Of a stretch of 64,000 nt of DNA, positions 45,221-54,430 are shown in pieces. The position numbers were made by a program, and so were the translations under genes. The notes under the pieces are model-generated. The model searched no databases. It was not told the origin of the DNA and saw only the letters and a list, made by a program, of their open reading frames with translations. Within the stretch, counting starts at the first letter, position 1; each line of letters starts with the position of its first letter. Origin of the DNA: Paenibacillus lentus (GTDB lineage Bacteria; Bacillota; Bacilli; Paenibacillales; Paenibacillaceae); contig NZ_CP034248.1 in assembly GCF_003931855.1 (NCBI RefSeq), positions 4,154,001 through 4,218,000 on the forward strand, in the 5' to 3' direction.

Positions 45221-46648
45221 CTACTGCAGCCAGCGATATGTCCGGTGAGGGTTGCTCTGATCCGGCCTATCCCCCAGCTTGAATCGCTTGGTCGGGGTAA
45301 GGTCTTGATCGGGCAGCCCTCCTTTTCCTAGGGTCACCTTCGTTCCAACCGGAAGCAAATCAAACAGTTCCTCAACATCCTTTTTGCCCATCCGCACACA
45401 GCCAAGGGACTCATCTCCGCCGATGCTCTCGGGTTCATTCGTGCCATGGATGGCGTAATTCGTATCGGACAGCTGCATTCCCCGGGTGCCAAACTCCCCA
45501 TCCGGCCTGCCGTTTGGATTCACTACTTTATCCGTTATCCGGTATGTTCCCTCCGGCGTCTTGTCGCCGCCAAGCCCAACCAGATAGCTTCTTAGAATAA
45601 CCGGACCGCTCACGACCACCAGTCGATGACTGGAAGTATCGACAATGACTTCCAGCGGTTGCGTGAAAAATAGCTCGTCCCCCTGCTCAAACGCTAATTC
45701 GATGCTTCCAGACTCAGCGTCTCCAGGCGTTTCCCCACCGGACTGCTCTCGCTTGGCGAGCTCCCTCAGCATCGGCTCAAACGCTTCCTTCATATGGATA
45801 TTGGTTCCAGCCAACCAATTGTTAGGGAAGGGCTGCGTCAGATCATCCAGACTGCTCGGCCAATCGCCCTTCTTCTCTTTGTAATGCAGCATCGCCGAAG
45901 AAAGTACGGCCAGGGATTCCTGCCGGGCTATCCATTTGACCGCCTTGTTCTTCAACTTGCCGGGATCAGGCGGTGTGCATAAGCATGCTGCCTGATCGTA
46001 AGACTGTACACTCGTACGACCATTTCCAAGCGACTGGACTTCATATACAACCGGCATTTGATGAGACCAATTCAGCCATTTCCCCTTCTTATCCATCGCT
46101 AGCAAAACCTGATGATGGTCTTTCGTTTCGCTCCCTGCAAGCAAACTGCCAAAATCGTCCAACACGCCCCGTCCTCCAGGAGTATACCCAATCGCCGTAA
46201 AACGAGGAGCTGCTGCTCGTTGCTTTGTGCTTGCAGCGTGTACATCCGCTCCCACTTCTCTCTTTGTCGACTGTTCATCCCTAGGACGGCTATCCACGGC
46301 GCCAGCGACAGGCTTGTTCGAAGTCGTAGCCCACGGTCCAGGAGCCTGTGCAGAAGGAAGCCATAGAAACAGCAAAAGCAGCAGGGCGAGGCCAATTTTT
46401 CGAATTAAGCGGCTCCGCTGCTCCTGTCTTTGCGACGCATGAAGAAGCTCGGCCTCGTATCCCATCCATAAATCCTCGGGTATTTTGCTGGATTCAAATG
46501 CTTCATACACACTTCCAGCCTGAATATAGCAGTAGCGTGCCTTTCCTTCCTGTCCGTTCTGCTCATATTCCTTACCGAGTAAATACCAAGCCATTTTATT
46601 ATTGGGGTGATTCTCTACATATTTTTTGAGGTAAGCCGAATTTTTCAT
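45221..46648 (-). CDS. L,D-transpeptidase (YkuD domain) with N-terminal TPR-like part and membrane anchor
   Basis: A 475-residue peptidoglycan-modifying enzyme. Order: a TPR-like helical segment (about 1-65; NHPNNKMAWYLLGKEYEQNG), a membrane helix (about 78-97; IGLALLLLLFLWLPSA), a long linker of unknown function, and the YkuD domain (about 345-450). The catalytic motif is complete: HGTNEPESIGGDESLGCVRM, with nucleophile Cys and its His. It makes 3-3 cross-links or attaches proteins. GGAGG lies six bases before the chosen ATG. The N-terminal TPR is likely cytoplasmic, which is unusual for the family. Confidence 0.9.
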   Translation of the reverse strand: MKNSAYLKKYVENHPNNKMAWYLLGKEYEQNGQEGKARYCYIQAGSVYEAFESSKIPEDLWMGYEAELLHASQRQEQRSRLIRKIGLALLLLLFLWLPSAQAPGPWATTSNKPVAGAVDSRPRDEQSTKREVGADVHAASTKQRAAAPRFTAIGYTPGGRGVLDDFGSLLAGSETKDHHQVLLAMDKKGKWLNWSHQMPVVYEVQSLGNGRTSVQSYDQAACLCTPPDPGKLKNKAVKWIARQESLAVLSSAMLHYKEKKGDWPSSLDDLTQPFPNNWLAGTNIHMKEAFEPMLRELAKREQSGGETPGDAESGSIELAFEQGDELFFTQPLEVIVDTSSHRLVVVSGPVILRSYLVGLGGDKTPEGTYRITDKVVNPNGRPDGEFGTRGMQLSDTNYAIHGTNEPESIGGDESLGCVRMGKKDVEELFDLLPVGTKVTLGKGGLPDQDLTPTKRFKLGDRPDQSNPHRTYRWLQ

Positions 46649-46811
46649 CGTGAACCTCCACATGGTCAACTTGTAAATATACAGACAACCTTACTTAATA
46701 TATCGGCTGCAAAACGTTTGTTTCAAACCATTTTTTCCTCCCTCGGCAAAACTCATGACTAAATACCTAGTTTGGCTTCAATATTCCATTCAGAGCTGTA
46801 CACACACGGCA

Positions 46812-46845
46812 AAAAGCATCCCATGTCATCAACAGCGGGATGCTT
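46812..46845 (-). terminator. Rho-independent terminator of the ferredoxin gene
   Basis: Minus strand GAAGCATCCCGC and ATGGGATGCTTTT form a hairpin with a short loop and T-run, about 35 bases after the ferredoxin stop. Confidence 0.75.
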
Positions 46846-46880
46846 CTCTAAATACGTGGATGCAAATCATCTTCCTAATA

Positions 46881-47243
<363 letters not shown>

Positions 47244-47246
<3 letters not shown>

Positions 47247-48530
47247 TTCCTCCCGTTTTTCCCGAAGAAAATCGGTTTGGAGAGATGTTCCACGGATTTT
47301 ATGGTTCCGAATCAGTGCTGAAGGGTCATCACTTAGCATTCCTGCCGTGAGAATGGCATCCTCGCCAAACTTGTCGCGCAGCAGATCCATCGTTTTCGTT
47401 AGCGATTCCTTCTTCGGCTGCTGTTTGTAGTCAAATAAATCTAACTGTAGAGCCGAATTCTCCCGTGGCACCAAATTTTGCAGCGTGATGCCCAACAGTC
47501 TGACCGGCTTCCCTTGCTTCCAATGACGAAGGTACAGCTCGCAGGCTTCTTTATAAATATCATCCGCCTGCTCCGTTACATTTCCGAGAGTATGAGAACG
47601 AGTAATGGTCTTCATATCCGGCGTCCTGATCGTAATTTGCACGGTTTGCGCCATAAGCTGCTGTCGGCGCAATCGCCTCGCTACCTGATCCGCCAAGTTA
47701 AGCATAATCCGTTTCACATCTTCCAACTCAGTAACATCTCTAGGAAGCGTCGTGGTATGGCCGATGGATTTATTCTTCTCCCGCTCCTCTTGCACCGGCG
47801 AATTATCGATGCCGTGCGCAGCCTGCTTCATCCACAAGCCGAGCACGCCGAATCGTTCAGACAGCAGCTGCTCATCAGCGGCCGCAAGCTGTCCGAGGGT
47901 GTAGATCCCCAGCCTCTTTAACTTTTCTCCCGTTTTGCGCCCGATACCGAACAGATCGCTGCACGGCTTGTCCCAAAGCAAAGAAGGTACATCGCGCAAA
48001 CGAAGCACCGTAATACCGTTTGGCTTTTTCATATCCGAGGCCATCTTGGCCAGCAGTTTATTGGGAGCGATTCCAATGGAACAAGGGAGTCCTAGCTCTG
48101 CTGCGATGCGCGACTGAATCTCATGCGCAATCTCCAGCGGCGTTCCAAACTGCTTCGACCCGGTAATATCCAAGTAGCATTCGTCGATTGAGGTAGCCTG
48201 CAACAACGGAGTATACCGGTAAGCAATGTCCATAAAGGCTCGAGAATAACGACGGTATAAATGGAAGTTCGGAGCAATTAAAATAAGCTGCGGGTATTTC
48301 TTAAGCCCTTCCCTCACGGTCATCCCTGTCTTAATTCCCTTCGCCCTTGCAGCATAGGAACAAGTCACAATAACGCCTTTACGCAATTCTACGCTTCCCG
48401 CCACAGCCGTTGCTTTATTCCGGTATTTCTCAGGTTCCTCGGCCTCATGCACGGAGCAATAAAATGCATTCATATCGATGTGGAGCACAACCCTGCCATT
48501 GACAGGATAATAATCGTCGATATTCCTCAC
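47244..48530 (-). CDS. dinB: DNA polymerase IV, Y-family translesion polymerase
   Basis: A 428-residue Y-family polymerase. The palm has VVLHIDMNAFYCSVHEAE with the first catalytic Asp, and ATSIDECYLDITGS with the SxDE motif; the thumb HhH is GIGRKTGEKLKRLGI, and a little-finger domain follows. It copies damaged templates with low fidelity. GTG start. The gene's stop codon lies inside a Fur-like box. It does not show a LexA site in the 280-base upstream region that I can identify. Confidence 0.95.
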
Positions 48531-48728
48531 TAGCGTTCCCTCTTTTAAACTAAATAATAATTAAGCGTAAGCTATAATAGATTTTTGAACTTCTTCATAG
48601 TATATAGTTGCAAAAAGATCTTGTGTTGCAAATTGGCTTTTTTAACTTCCCCTATAGAAAAAGCATACCTTTTATAGCTATATAGGGTCAACAACCCTAT
48701 ACAAATTTCCAAAAACGGTGTTACATTT

Positions 48729-48747
48729 AATTTTCAGATGCTATAAT
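48729..48747 (+). promoter_or_regulatory. Promoter of cimA with a possible CodY box
   Basis: TATAAT at 48742-48747 with GTTACA about 16 bases upstream. AATTTTCAGATGCTA (48729-48743) matches the CodY motif AATTTTCWGAAAATT at 11 of 15 positions and overlaps the -10. CodY control is usual for isoleucine/valine pathway genes, but four mismatches make this weak. Confidence 0.3.
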
Positions 48748-48808
48748 TAGAAATTATATTAATCAGAGCTCACACTCAGATGATATCCAAAAGGGGGACA
48801 TTTTCACT

Positions 48809-50425
48809 ATGTCAAAGGCTGTAACCATCTTCGACACTACATTACGTGACGGCACTCAAGGCGAAGGCATTAGTCTGTCAGCGGACGATAAGTTGAAGAT
48901 AGCCAAGAAGCTGGATCAACTGGGTGTTCACTATATCGAAGGCGGTATTCCTGGCAGCAATAGTAAAGATATTGAGTTCTTCAAGAGAGTACAGGAATTC
49001 GGATTATCTGCAACAGTTACCGCTTTCGGCAGCACCCGGCGCAAAGACAGCATCGCCGAGCATGATCCTAACTTGAACCGCATTCTTGAATCCGGTGCCA
49101 AAGCAACATCATTGGTCGGCAAATCCTGGGATTTCCATGTGCATACCGCACTCCAAACAACATTGGAAGAAAATCTGGCCATGATCTATGATTCCATCGC
49201 TTATTTGAAGCGGCAGGGCATGGAGGTATTGTTTGATGCAGAGCACTTCTTCGATGGGTATAAGAATAACCCGGAATACGCTCTAGCGGTCATGCGCAAA
49301 GCCGAGGAAGCCGGCGCGGACTGGCTTGTCATGTGCGATACGAACGGCGGCACGATGCCACATGAAGTATATGACATCGTCTCAAATCTGGCGAGCCGCG
49401 TAACCACCGCCCGCCTTGGTATCCACACCCACAATGATTGTGAGCTGGCCGTGGCCAACGCATTAAATGCAGTACGAGCAGGTGCAGAACAAGTTCAAGG
49501 AACTATGAATGGGTACGGTGAACGCTGCGGCAACGCTAACCTGTGCTCGATTATTCCTAACCTTCAGCTAAAGTTGGGGTATAATGTCATTGAAAATGAT
49601 CAGCTGAGCCAATTAACGAACACAGCACGTTACGTCAGTGAAATTGCAAATGTGCATATGCCGGTTGGTCAGCCATTTGTCGGTACAGCTGCTTTTGCCC
49701 ATAAAGGCGGAATTCACGTCTCGGCGATTATGCGCGACTCCCGCACTTACGAACATATTGCACCGGAGACGGTCGGCAATCGCCAGCGGGTGCTCGTTTC
49801 AGAGCTTGCTGGGCAAAGCAACATCCTGTCCAAAGCACAGGAGATGGGCATCAAATTTGATCCGGAGAATGAAGAAACCCGCCAGGTCATTTCCAAAATC
49901 AAAGACCTGGAGCACCAGGGCTACCAGTTCGAGGGCGCAGATGCCTCATTAGAGCTGCTGCTCCGTCAAGCCAACGGCGAGATGAAGGAACTTTTCGTCT
50001 TCGAATCGTTCAAAATGCTTGTTGAGAAGTCCGCAGGAAAGCCTGTCGTCTCGGAAGCCTTCATTAAACTGAAAATTGATGGAAACAGCCTGTACACGGC
50101 TGCGGAAGGGAACGGCCCAGTTAATGCGCTCGATAATGCACTCCGCAAAGCATTAATCTCTTATTACCCCGCACTGAAGAATATTCATTTATCCGACTAT
50201 AAAGTCAGAGTACTCGACGACAAAGATGCAACTGCGTCCAAAGTTAGGGTATTAATTGAGTCGAAGGACGCATCAAATTCATGGAGTACGGTTGGCGTTT
50301 CCGGCAACGTCATTGAAGCGAGCTGGGAGGCACTGGTTGACAGCCTTCGTTACGCTTTGCAAGGCCAAATAAAGCTGGAGCATACAGAGGTTATTTCTGC
50401 AGGGCAGGGATTGGTCAATCATTAA
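48809..50425 (+). CDS. cimA: (R)-citramalate synthase
   Basis: A 538-residue acyltransferase of the isopropylmalate synthase family that condenses pyruvate and acetyl-CoA, opening a threonine-independent route to isoleucine. The TIM barrel has IFDTTLRDGTQGEGISLS, FDAEHFFDGYKNNP and the HxH metal ligands in GIHTHNDCELAVAN; the C-terminal 160 residues are the allosteric LeuA dimer domain. The DTTLRDGTQGEGI and EHFFDGYK features are those of CimA rather than LeuA. GGGGG lies upstream of the ATG. It stands alone with its own terminator. Confidence 0.92.
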   Translation: MSKAVTIFDTTLRDGTQGEGISLSADDKLKIAKKLDQLGVHYIEGGIPGSNSKDIEFFKRVQEFGLSATVTAFGSTRRKDSIAEHDPNLNRILESGAKATSLVGKSWDFHVHTALQTTLEENLAMIYDSIAYLKRQGMEVLFDAEHFFDGYKNNPEYALAVMRKAEEAGADWLVMCDTNGGTMPHEVYDIVSNLASRVTTARLGIHTHNDCELAVANALNAVRAGAEQVQGTMNGYGERCGNANLCSIIPNLQLKLGYNVIENDQLSQLTNTARYVSEIANVHMPVGQPFVGTAAFAHKGGIHVSAIMRDSRTYEHIAPETVGNRQRVLVSELAGQSNILSKAQEMGIKFDPENEETRQVISKIKDLEHQGYQFEGADASLELLLRQANGEMKELFVFESFKMLVEKSAGKPVVSEAFIKLKIDGNSLYTAAEGNGPVNALDNALRKALISYYPALKNIHLSDYKVRVLDDKDATASKVRVLIESKDASNSWSTVGVSGNVIEASWEALVDSLRYALQGQIKLEHTEVISAGQGLVNH

Positions 50426-50453
50426 TTCGATACAAATAGCAGCGATCACGCAT

Positions 50454-50497
50454 GAAGACCCGGTGAGGTTCCTTTGAATGAGGACATCCGGGTCTTC
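50454..50497 (+). terminator. Terminator after cimA
   Basis: GAAGACCCGG (50454-50463) and CCGGGTCTTC (50488-50497) form a perfect 10-bp stem, followed by TGTCTTCTG. The T-run is weak. It may also serve the convergent thioredoxin-like gene. Confidence 0.65.
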
Positions 50498-50528
50498 TGT
50501 CTTCTGTGCATCATCTGTGTTTTGTGCA

Positions 50529-51107
50529 TTATGAGGATTTTAAGATCTTTTTGATTTTAGCCTCAAGGTCTTTCGGCGGAAGAATCCCCACAATCAGGTC
50601 CTGAATTACGCCATTCTTATCGATCAACACGTTCGTTGGAAATGCCATGCCGTTGAATTTTTTGTATGCTTCTTCCTTCTTGTCAAGCAGTACGGGAAAT
50701 TCGATGCCGTATTCCTGGACGAACCCCTCAGCCTTCTCCACAGTATCATATGCCGTAACATTGACCCCATAAATATCCAGCTGATCACCGTATTTTTCGT
50801 AAAACCTGACGAGATCAGGCGCTTCCTCCTTGCAGGGATCACACCAGGAGGCCCAAAAGTTCACCAATACCGGCTTGTTCCGCTCTCCCCCTACCTGATA
50901 TGTGGTTCCATCCAGTCCCTCCAAGGTGAAAGATGGCGACAAAGAGCCGGGCTTGGGTGCCTCTTCAGCCAGAGCTGCTGTTAAGGTTTGCGCTTGTTTC
51001 GCCTGACTCCCCCCAAAAAACGGGAACAAGCCCTTTCCATAATTTTGGTACAGCGCGACCCCAAGCAATACGAGCAGGAGCGCAAGTATCGGTATATTTC
51101 TTCTCAT
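50529..51107 (-). CDS. Thiol-disulfide oxidoreductase, TlpA/ResA family
   Basis: A 192-residue membrane-anchored thioredoxin. An N-terminal signal anchor (IPILALLLVLLGVALY) precedes the AhpC/TSA-type thioredoxin domain (about 55-190) with the active site NFWASWCDPCKEEAPD and the cis-proline region in MAFPTNVLID. ResA/TlpA proteins act outside the membrane, often in cytochrome c maturation. No cytochrome-maturation genes are nearby. AAAGGA lies before the ATG. Confidence 0.9.
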   Translation of the reverse strand: MRRNIPILALLLVLLGVALYQNYGKGLFPFFGGSQAKQAQTLTAALAEEAPKPGSLSPSFTLEGLDGTTYQVGGERNKPVLVNFWASWCDPCKEEAPDLVRFYEKYGDQLDIYGVNVTAYDTVEKAEGFVQEYGIEFPVLLDKKEEAYKKFNGMAFPTNVLIDKNGVIQDLIVGILPPKDLEAKIKKILKSS

Positions 51108-51381
51108 GTTCTTCTTCCTTTACTTGATGTAATCGGAGATGGCAAAGCAAGAATTATTATATGTATTGTACCCTTAATTTATATTTAGTTACAAATCAAT
51201 GATGATGAAAGTGAATTTACTCGGACAAACTCGTTACAGTATAACGCAAAATAATAACCAGCGAAAGTAACTAGCGAATAGAAAGCATAACGTTTGACTG
51301 TATACTTATGTATCAGGTATCATTATTTCTAGAAAAATAGATATACTAATATATCCTTAGGAGTGAGGTGAGCCTATTAGG

Positions 51382-51816
51382 ATGATAAAACTATACAGAA
51401 TTGGTGAATTGGCCAAGGCAGCTAACGTAAGTGAGAGAACGATTGATTATTACACCAAGCTAAAGCTCATTACACCAGAAGCACGAACACAGAAAAATTA
51501 TCGTTTATACAGTGCTGAAACCTTAAAACGTTTAAAACGTATTAATGAATTAAAACAGGAGAAGTATACGTTAAAGGAAATCCGCTCAAAGCTGGAATTG
51601 TGGAACACGGTAAGCGACGAAGAACAGGTTACCGAGAAATTAACCTCGCTTGAAATCCATATGCAAAGATTAGAGCGGGAAGTCAAGGAGCTTGAACCGC
51701 TCATTTCAAATTTGAAGCCTGGCCAGGCTAGAAAAATGTTCTCTACCCTGATGCCAAAAAGCGTTGCCTGTATCGATGCCTTATACCTTCTAATTAATCA
51801 AGGTCCTTTTACCTAA
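51382..51816 (+). CDS. Small MerR-family regulator
   Basis: A 144-residue MerR protein. The DNA-binding part is YRIGELAKAANVSERTIDYYTKLKL and the second wing reads NYRLYSAETLKRLKRI; a coiled coil (about 78-112) follows. The C-terminal 30 residues are not a metal-binding loop, as only one Cys (in SVACIDALY) is present. GGTGAG lies nine bases before the ATG. It precedes the YugP-type metallopeptidase gene by 73 bases on the same strand and may control it. Confidence 0.9.
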   Translation: MIKLYRIGELAKAANVSERTIDYYTKLKLITPEARTQKNYRLYSAETLKRLKRINELKQEKYTLKEIRSKLELWNTVSDEEQVTEKLTSLEIHMQRLEREVKELEPLISNLKPGQARKMFSTLMPKSVACIDALYLLINQGPFT

Positions 51817-51889
51817 GCAACTCGCATATCGAATCAAATAATTCAACGAATTCAACAATGATACTACTAAATTATAGGAGGAATTTATT

Positions 51890-52579
51890 TTGATAAATTC
51901 GAGTACGATTTTTATACTGCTTCTGCTGGCGATTGGACTTTCATTCTGGGCGCAATTCAAAGTTAAAGGAACGTTTAAGCGTTATGCAAAGGTCCCCAGC
52001 TCTTTCGGCTTAACTGGCCATGATGCAGCAAGACGCATGCTGGATGCCCACGGGCTCTACGATGTTCCTATCGAACCCGTACGCGGAACCCTTTCCGACC
52101 ATTATGATCCAATCAAACGCGTAGTCCGTCTATCCGAACCTGTTTATTTTGAAAGTTCGATTTCCGCCGTTGCCGTGGCATGTCATGAGGTGGGTCATGC
52201 GATCCAGCACAAGGAATCTTATCCCATGCTCGTGCTGCGTCACAAAATGTTTCCTATCGTTAACCTAACTTCACAAATTTCCCCGTTCCTTATTTTAGCC
52301 GGCTTCTTATTTGGTTTATTTAATCTAGCCGGACTCGGCGTTGCATTCTTCTCGTTGGCCGTGCTCTTTCAACTGGTTACACTGCCGGTGGAGTTTGATG
52401 CTTCAAACCGTGCTCGCCGCGAAATGTTAAACATGGGACTTGTCTCACAGAACGAAGAACAGCAAGTTGGAAAGGTTCTAAATTCAGCTGCCCTAACCTA
52501 TGTGGCAGCGGCGCTCATTTCCCTGCTGGAACTGTTCCGATTCGTATTGATTTTACTCGAAAGCCGTAATCAAAATTAA
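51890..52579 (+). CDS. Zinc metallopeptidase, YugP family
   Basis: A 229-residue membrane protease. The zinc-binding helix is AVAVACHEVGHAIQH (HExxH), with the third ligand in LPVEFDASNRAR. There are hydrophobic segments near 5-22, 125-165 and 200-222. TTG start with AGGAGG eight bases upstream. The family (also called DUF/PF04298 type) has no well-established substrate. Followed by a strong terminator. Confidence 0.9.
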   Translation: MINSSTIFILLLLAIGLSFWAQFKVKGTFKRYAKVPSSFGLTGHDAARRMLDAHGLYDVPIEPVRGTLSDHYDPIKRVVRLSEPVYFESSISAVAVACHEVGHAIQHKESYPMLVLRHKMFPIVNLTSQISPFLILAGFLFGLFNLAGLGVAFFSLAVLFQLVTLPVEFDASNRARREMLNMGLVSQNEEQQVGKVLNSAALTYVAAALISLLELFRFVLILLESRNQN

Positions 52580-52607
52580 CGTTCTGCTTTAAGAACGAAA
52601 TAACTAT

Positions 52608-52650
52608 GGAGAATAATCGCTCAGGCTGAGCCGATTATTCTCCATTTTTT
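52608..52650 (+). terminator. Rho-independent terminator of the metallopeptidase gene
   Basis: GGAGAATAATCG and CGATTATTCTCC form a perfect 12-bp stem around a CAG-rich loop, followed by ATTTTTT. Confidence 0.9.
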
Positions 52651-52687
52651 CTGCTTGAATGTCTCTATCGATAACATCCTCATTATA

Positions 52688-52716
52688 TTGACAATGATAA
52701 TCATTTTCAATATTAT
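52688..52716 (+). promoter_or_regulatory. SigA promoter with a Fur-like box in the spacer
   Basis: TTGACA (52688-52693) and TATTAT (52711-52716) with an exact 17-base spacer. The spacer holds TGATAATCATTTTCA (52695-52709), 13 of 15 positions of the Fur consensus. This is the ideal geometry for Fur repression in iron-replete cells. It drives the LysR gene at 52767. Confidence 0.75.
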
Positions 52717-52766
52717 CTTATAAAGGCGATTGCTTTTTAACATGCATTTGAATGAGGTGAGTCATC

Positions 52767-53717
52767 ATGAATTCGTTAGTACGGCTAGAAACCTTCCTCG
52801 TTCTTGTCGAATGTGGCTCGTATACAGAGGCGGCCAAACAGTTGTACTGTTCGCAGCCTACCATTAGTAATCATATTCGGCAGTTGGAGGAACAACTTGA
52901 GACCGTCCTTTTTCATCGTAATAGTAAGAGGCTAGAATTGACCGAACAAGGACAAATTTTGTTAACATATGCTCGGCAAATAACCAAGCTTGCAGATGAG
53001 GCGGCCGCAATGGTAAAGAAATCTACGCTTCAGCAGGATCGTATTCTCTCCGTTTATGTAAGCAATTATATATCCGAATATTATTTTTCGAAAATTTTAG
53101 CGAGTTTCCATCAGCGCTTCCCTGCTCAAATGCTGGAAATTCACACCTATTGTTACAATGAGTTACGCCACTTTTTAATGGATGGTAAATCTAATTTTGC
53201 TCTTCTCCCTCTTTATTTGGAAGATGAACAGCTACATGCAGAATTTGATTATATCGTTTTGTTCGAGGAGCGATTTTCATTGGTTATTCCCCCTAATCAT
53301 CACTGGAGCAGCCGAAAATTATTATACCCGAGAGATTTCGACCGTCAAACAATTTTGCTACCTCAAAGCCTATATCTTTGCCAATATATGAAGAAACAAT
53401 TAGCCCAGCATAATATCCATATACGTTATTTGCAAATGAGCAATTTTAGCACCATTAAGCAATCGGTCAGGGCCGGACTCGGTATTTCATTCCTACCCGA
53501 CGCCGTAATCCAAGCTGAACTGGAGCAAGCCCAACTTGAGACGATCCCCGTTTCGGGTCTGCAGCTCAAACGTAAAAACGGCGTTATCCTCCGCAAGCAG
53601 CAGCAGCTTACTGAAGCAGAGCAGGCTTTTTGCAACGAAGTTCAAGCTTTCTTTCATGCTAAGAATAGTAGCCCACACTATGCAAATGAACAAGCTTTCA
53701 GTAGAGCGCGGGTGTAA
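52767..53717 (+). CDS. LysR-family regulator, convergent to the Fur-linked transport operon
   Basis: A 316-residue LysR regulator. The winged helix comprises VRLETFLVLVECGSYTEAA and YCSQPTISNHIRQLEEQL; the effector domain follows. GAGGTGAG precedes the ATG. Its promoter carries a Fur-like box, and its last 40 bases overlap the end of the ABC ATPase gene of the convergent operon. Co-regulation by iron suggests it controls, or senses the ligand of, that system. Confidence 0.93.
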   Translation: MNSLVRLETFLVLVECGSYTEAAKQLYCSQPTISNHIRQLEEQLETVLFHRNSKRLELTEQGQILLTYARQITKLADEAAAMVKKSTLQQDRILSVYVSNYISEYYFSKILASFHQRFPAQMLEIHTYCYNELRHFLMDGKSNFALLPLYLEDEQLHAEFDYIVLFEERFSLVIPPNHHWSSRKLLYPRDFDRQTILLPQSLYLCQYMKKQLAQHNIHIRYLQMSNFSTIKQSVRAGLGISFLPDAVIQAELEQAQLETIPVSGLQLKRKNGVILRKQQQLTEAEQAFCNEVQAFFHAKNSSPHYANEQAFSRARV

Positions 53718-54430
53718 TCGGTCTTTGGTGCTTGTAAAATTTGTTCGCACTGCCCCTCCTCCACAATCAAGCCATCCTTCATCACGGCCATCCGATCCGC
53801 AAATCCGCTAATTGTCTCCAAGCGATGTGTAATGTATAGAATAGCCATGCTCTGCTCGCGCTTCAATGCGACAAGCAGCTTCAAAATGTCCTGCTCGGTT
53901 TCCGGGTCAAGCGCCGATGTTATTTCATCGGCAATAAGGACGGCTGGAGCAAGAGCTATAGCTCGCGCAATAGCTATACGCTGCTTCTGCCCTCCGGAAC
54001 ATTGTCCGGGACGACGCGCCAGCATCGAGAGTGGCAAGTGGACTCGTTCCAGCAATTCCGCTGCATGATGATAGGCTTTGGTAGGCGATACCCCTTTTAA
54101 AATCAGCGGCTCAGCGACAATATCTTTTACGTCCCAATAAGGATTCAATGAACGATCTGGATTTTGAAACACCATCTGGGCTTGTGTACGCTGCCGGGGA
54201 TATATGCGTTCCTTCACAGGTTCATTCTGAATATTCCGCCAAACGATCTTGCCTTTCGACGGCTGCTCCAAGCCGGCAATCATGGCAGCCAAAGTGGACT
54301 TGCCTGAGCCACTTTCCCCAATCAGTGCGAATATTTCATGCTCGCGAATTGTAATTGTAACATCGCGTATAGCAGTAACCTTTTGCTGACGCCTCCCATA
54401 TTGCTTCGTAACCTTGTCGACCTCTATCAT
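53678..54430 (-). CDS. ABC transporter ATPase (DppF/OppF type)
   Basis: A 250-residue ATPase: Walker A in IGESGSGKSTLAAM, Q-loop MVFQNPDRSLNP, signature CSGGQKQRIAIARAIALAP, Walker B VLIADEITSALD. It lacks the C-terminal oligopeptide extension of some OppF proteins. The GGAGG-preceded ATG overlaps the stop of the permease-ATPase fusion (ATGA). Together with the fused ATPase it makes the usual two-ATPase motor. It is the last gene of the six-gene operon. Confidence 0.93.
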   Translation of the reverse strand: MIEVDKVTKQYGRRQQKVTAIRDVTITIREHEIFALIGESGSGKSTLAAMIAGLEQPSKGKIVWRNIQNEPVKERIYPRQRTQAQMVFQNPDRSLNPYWDVKDIVAEPLILKGVSPTKAYHHAAELLERVHLPLSMLARRPGQCSGGQKQRIAIARAIALAPAVLIADEITSALDPETEQDILKLLVALKREQSMAILYITHRLETISGFADRMAVMKDGLIVEEGQCEQILQAPKTDYTRALLKACSFA

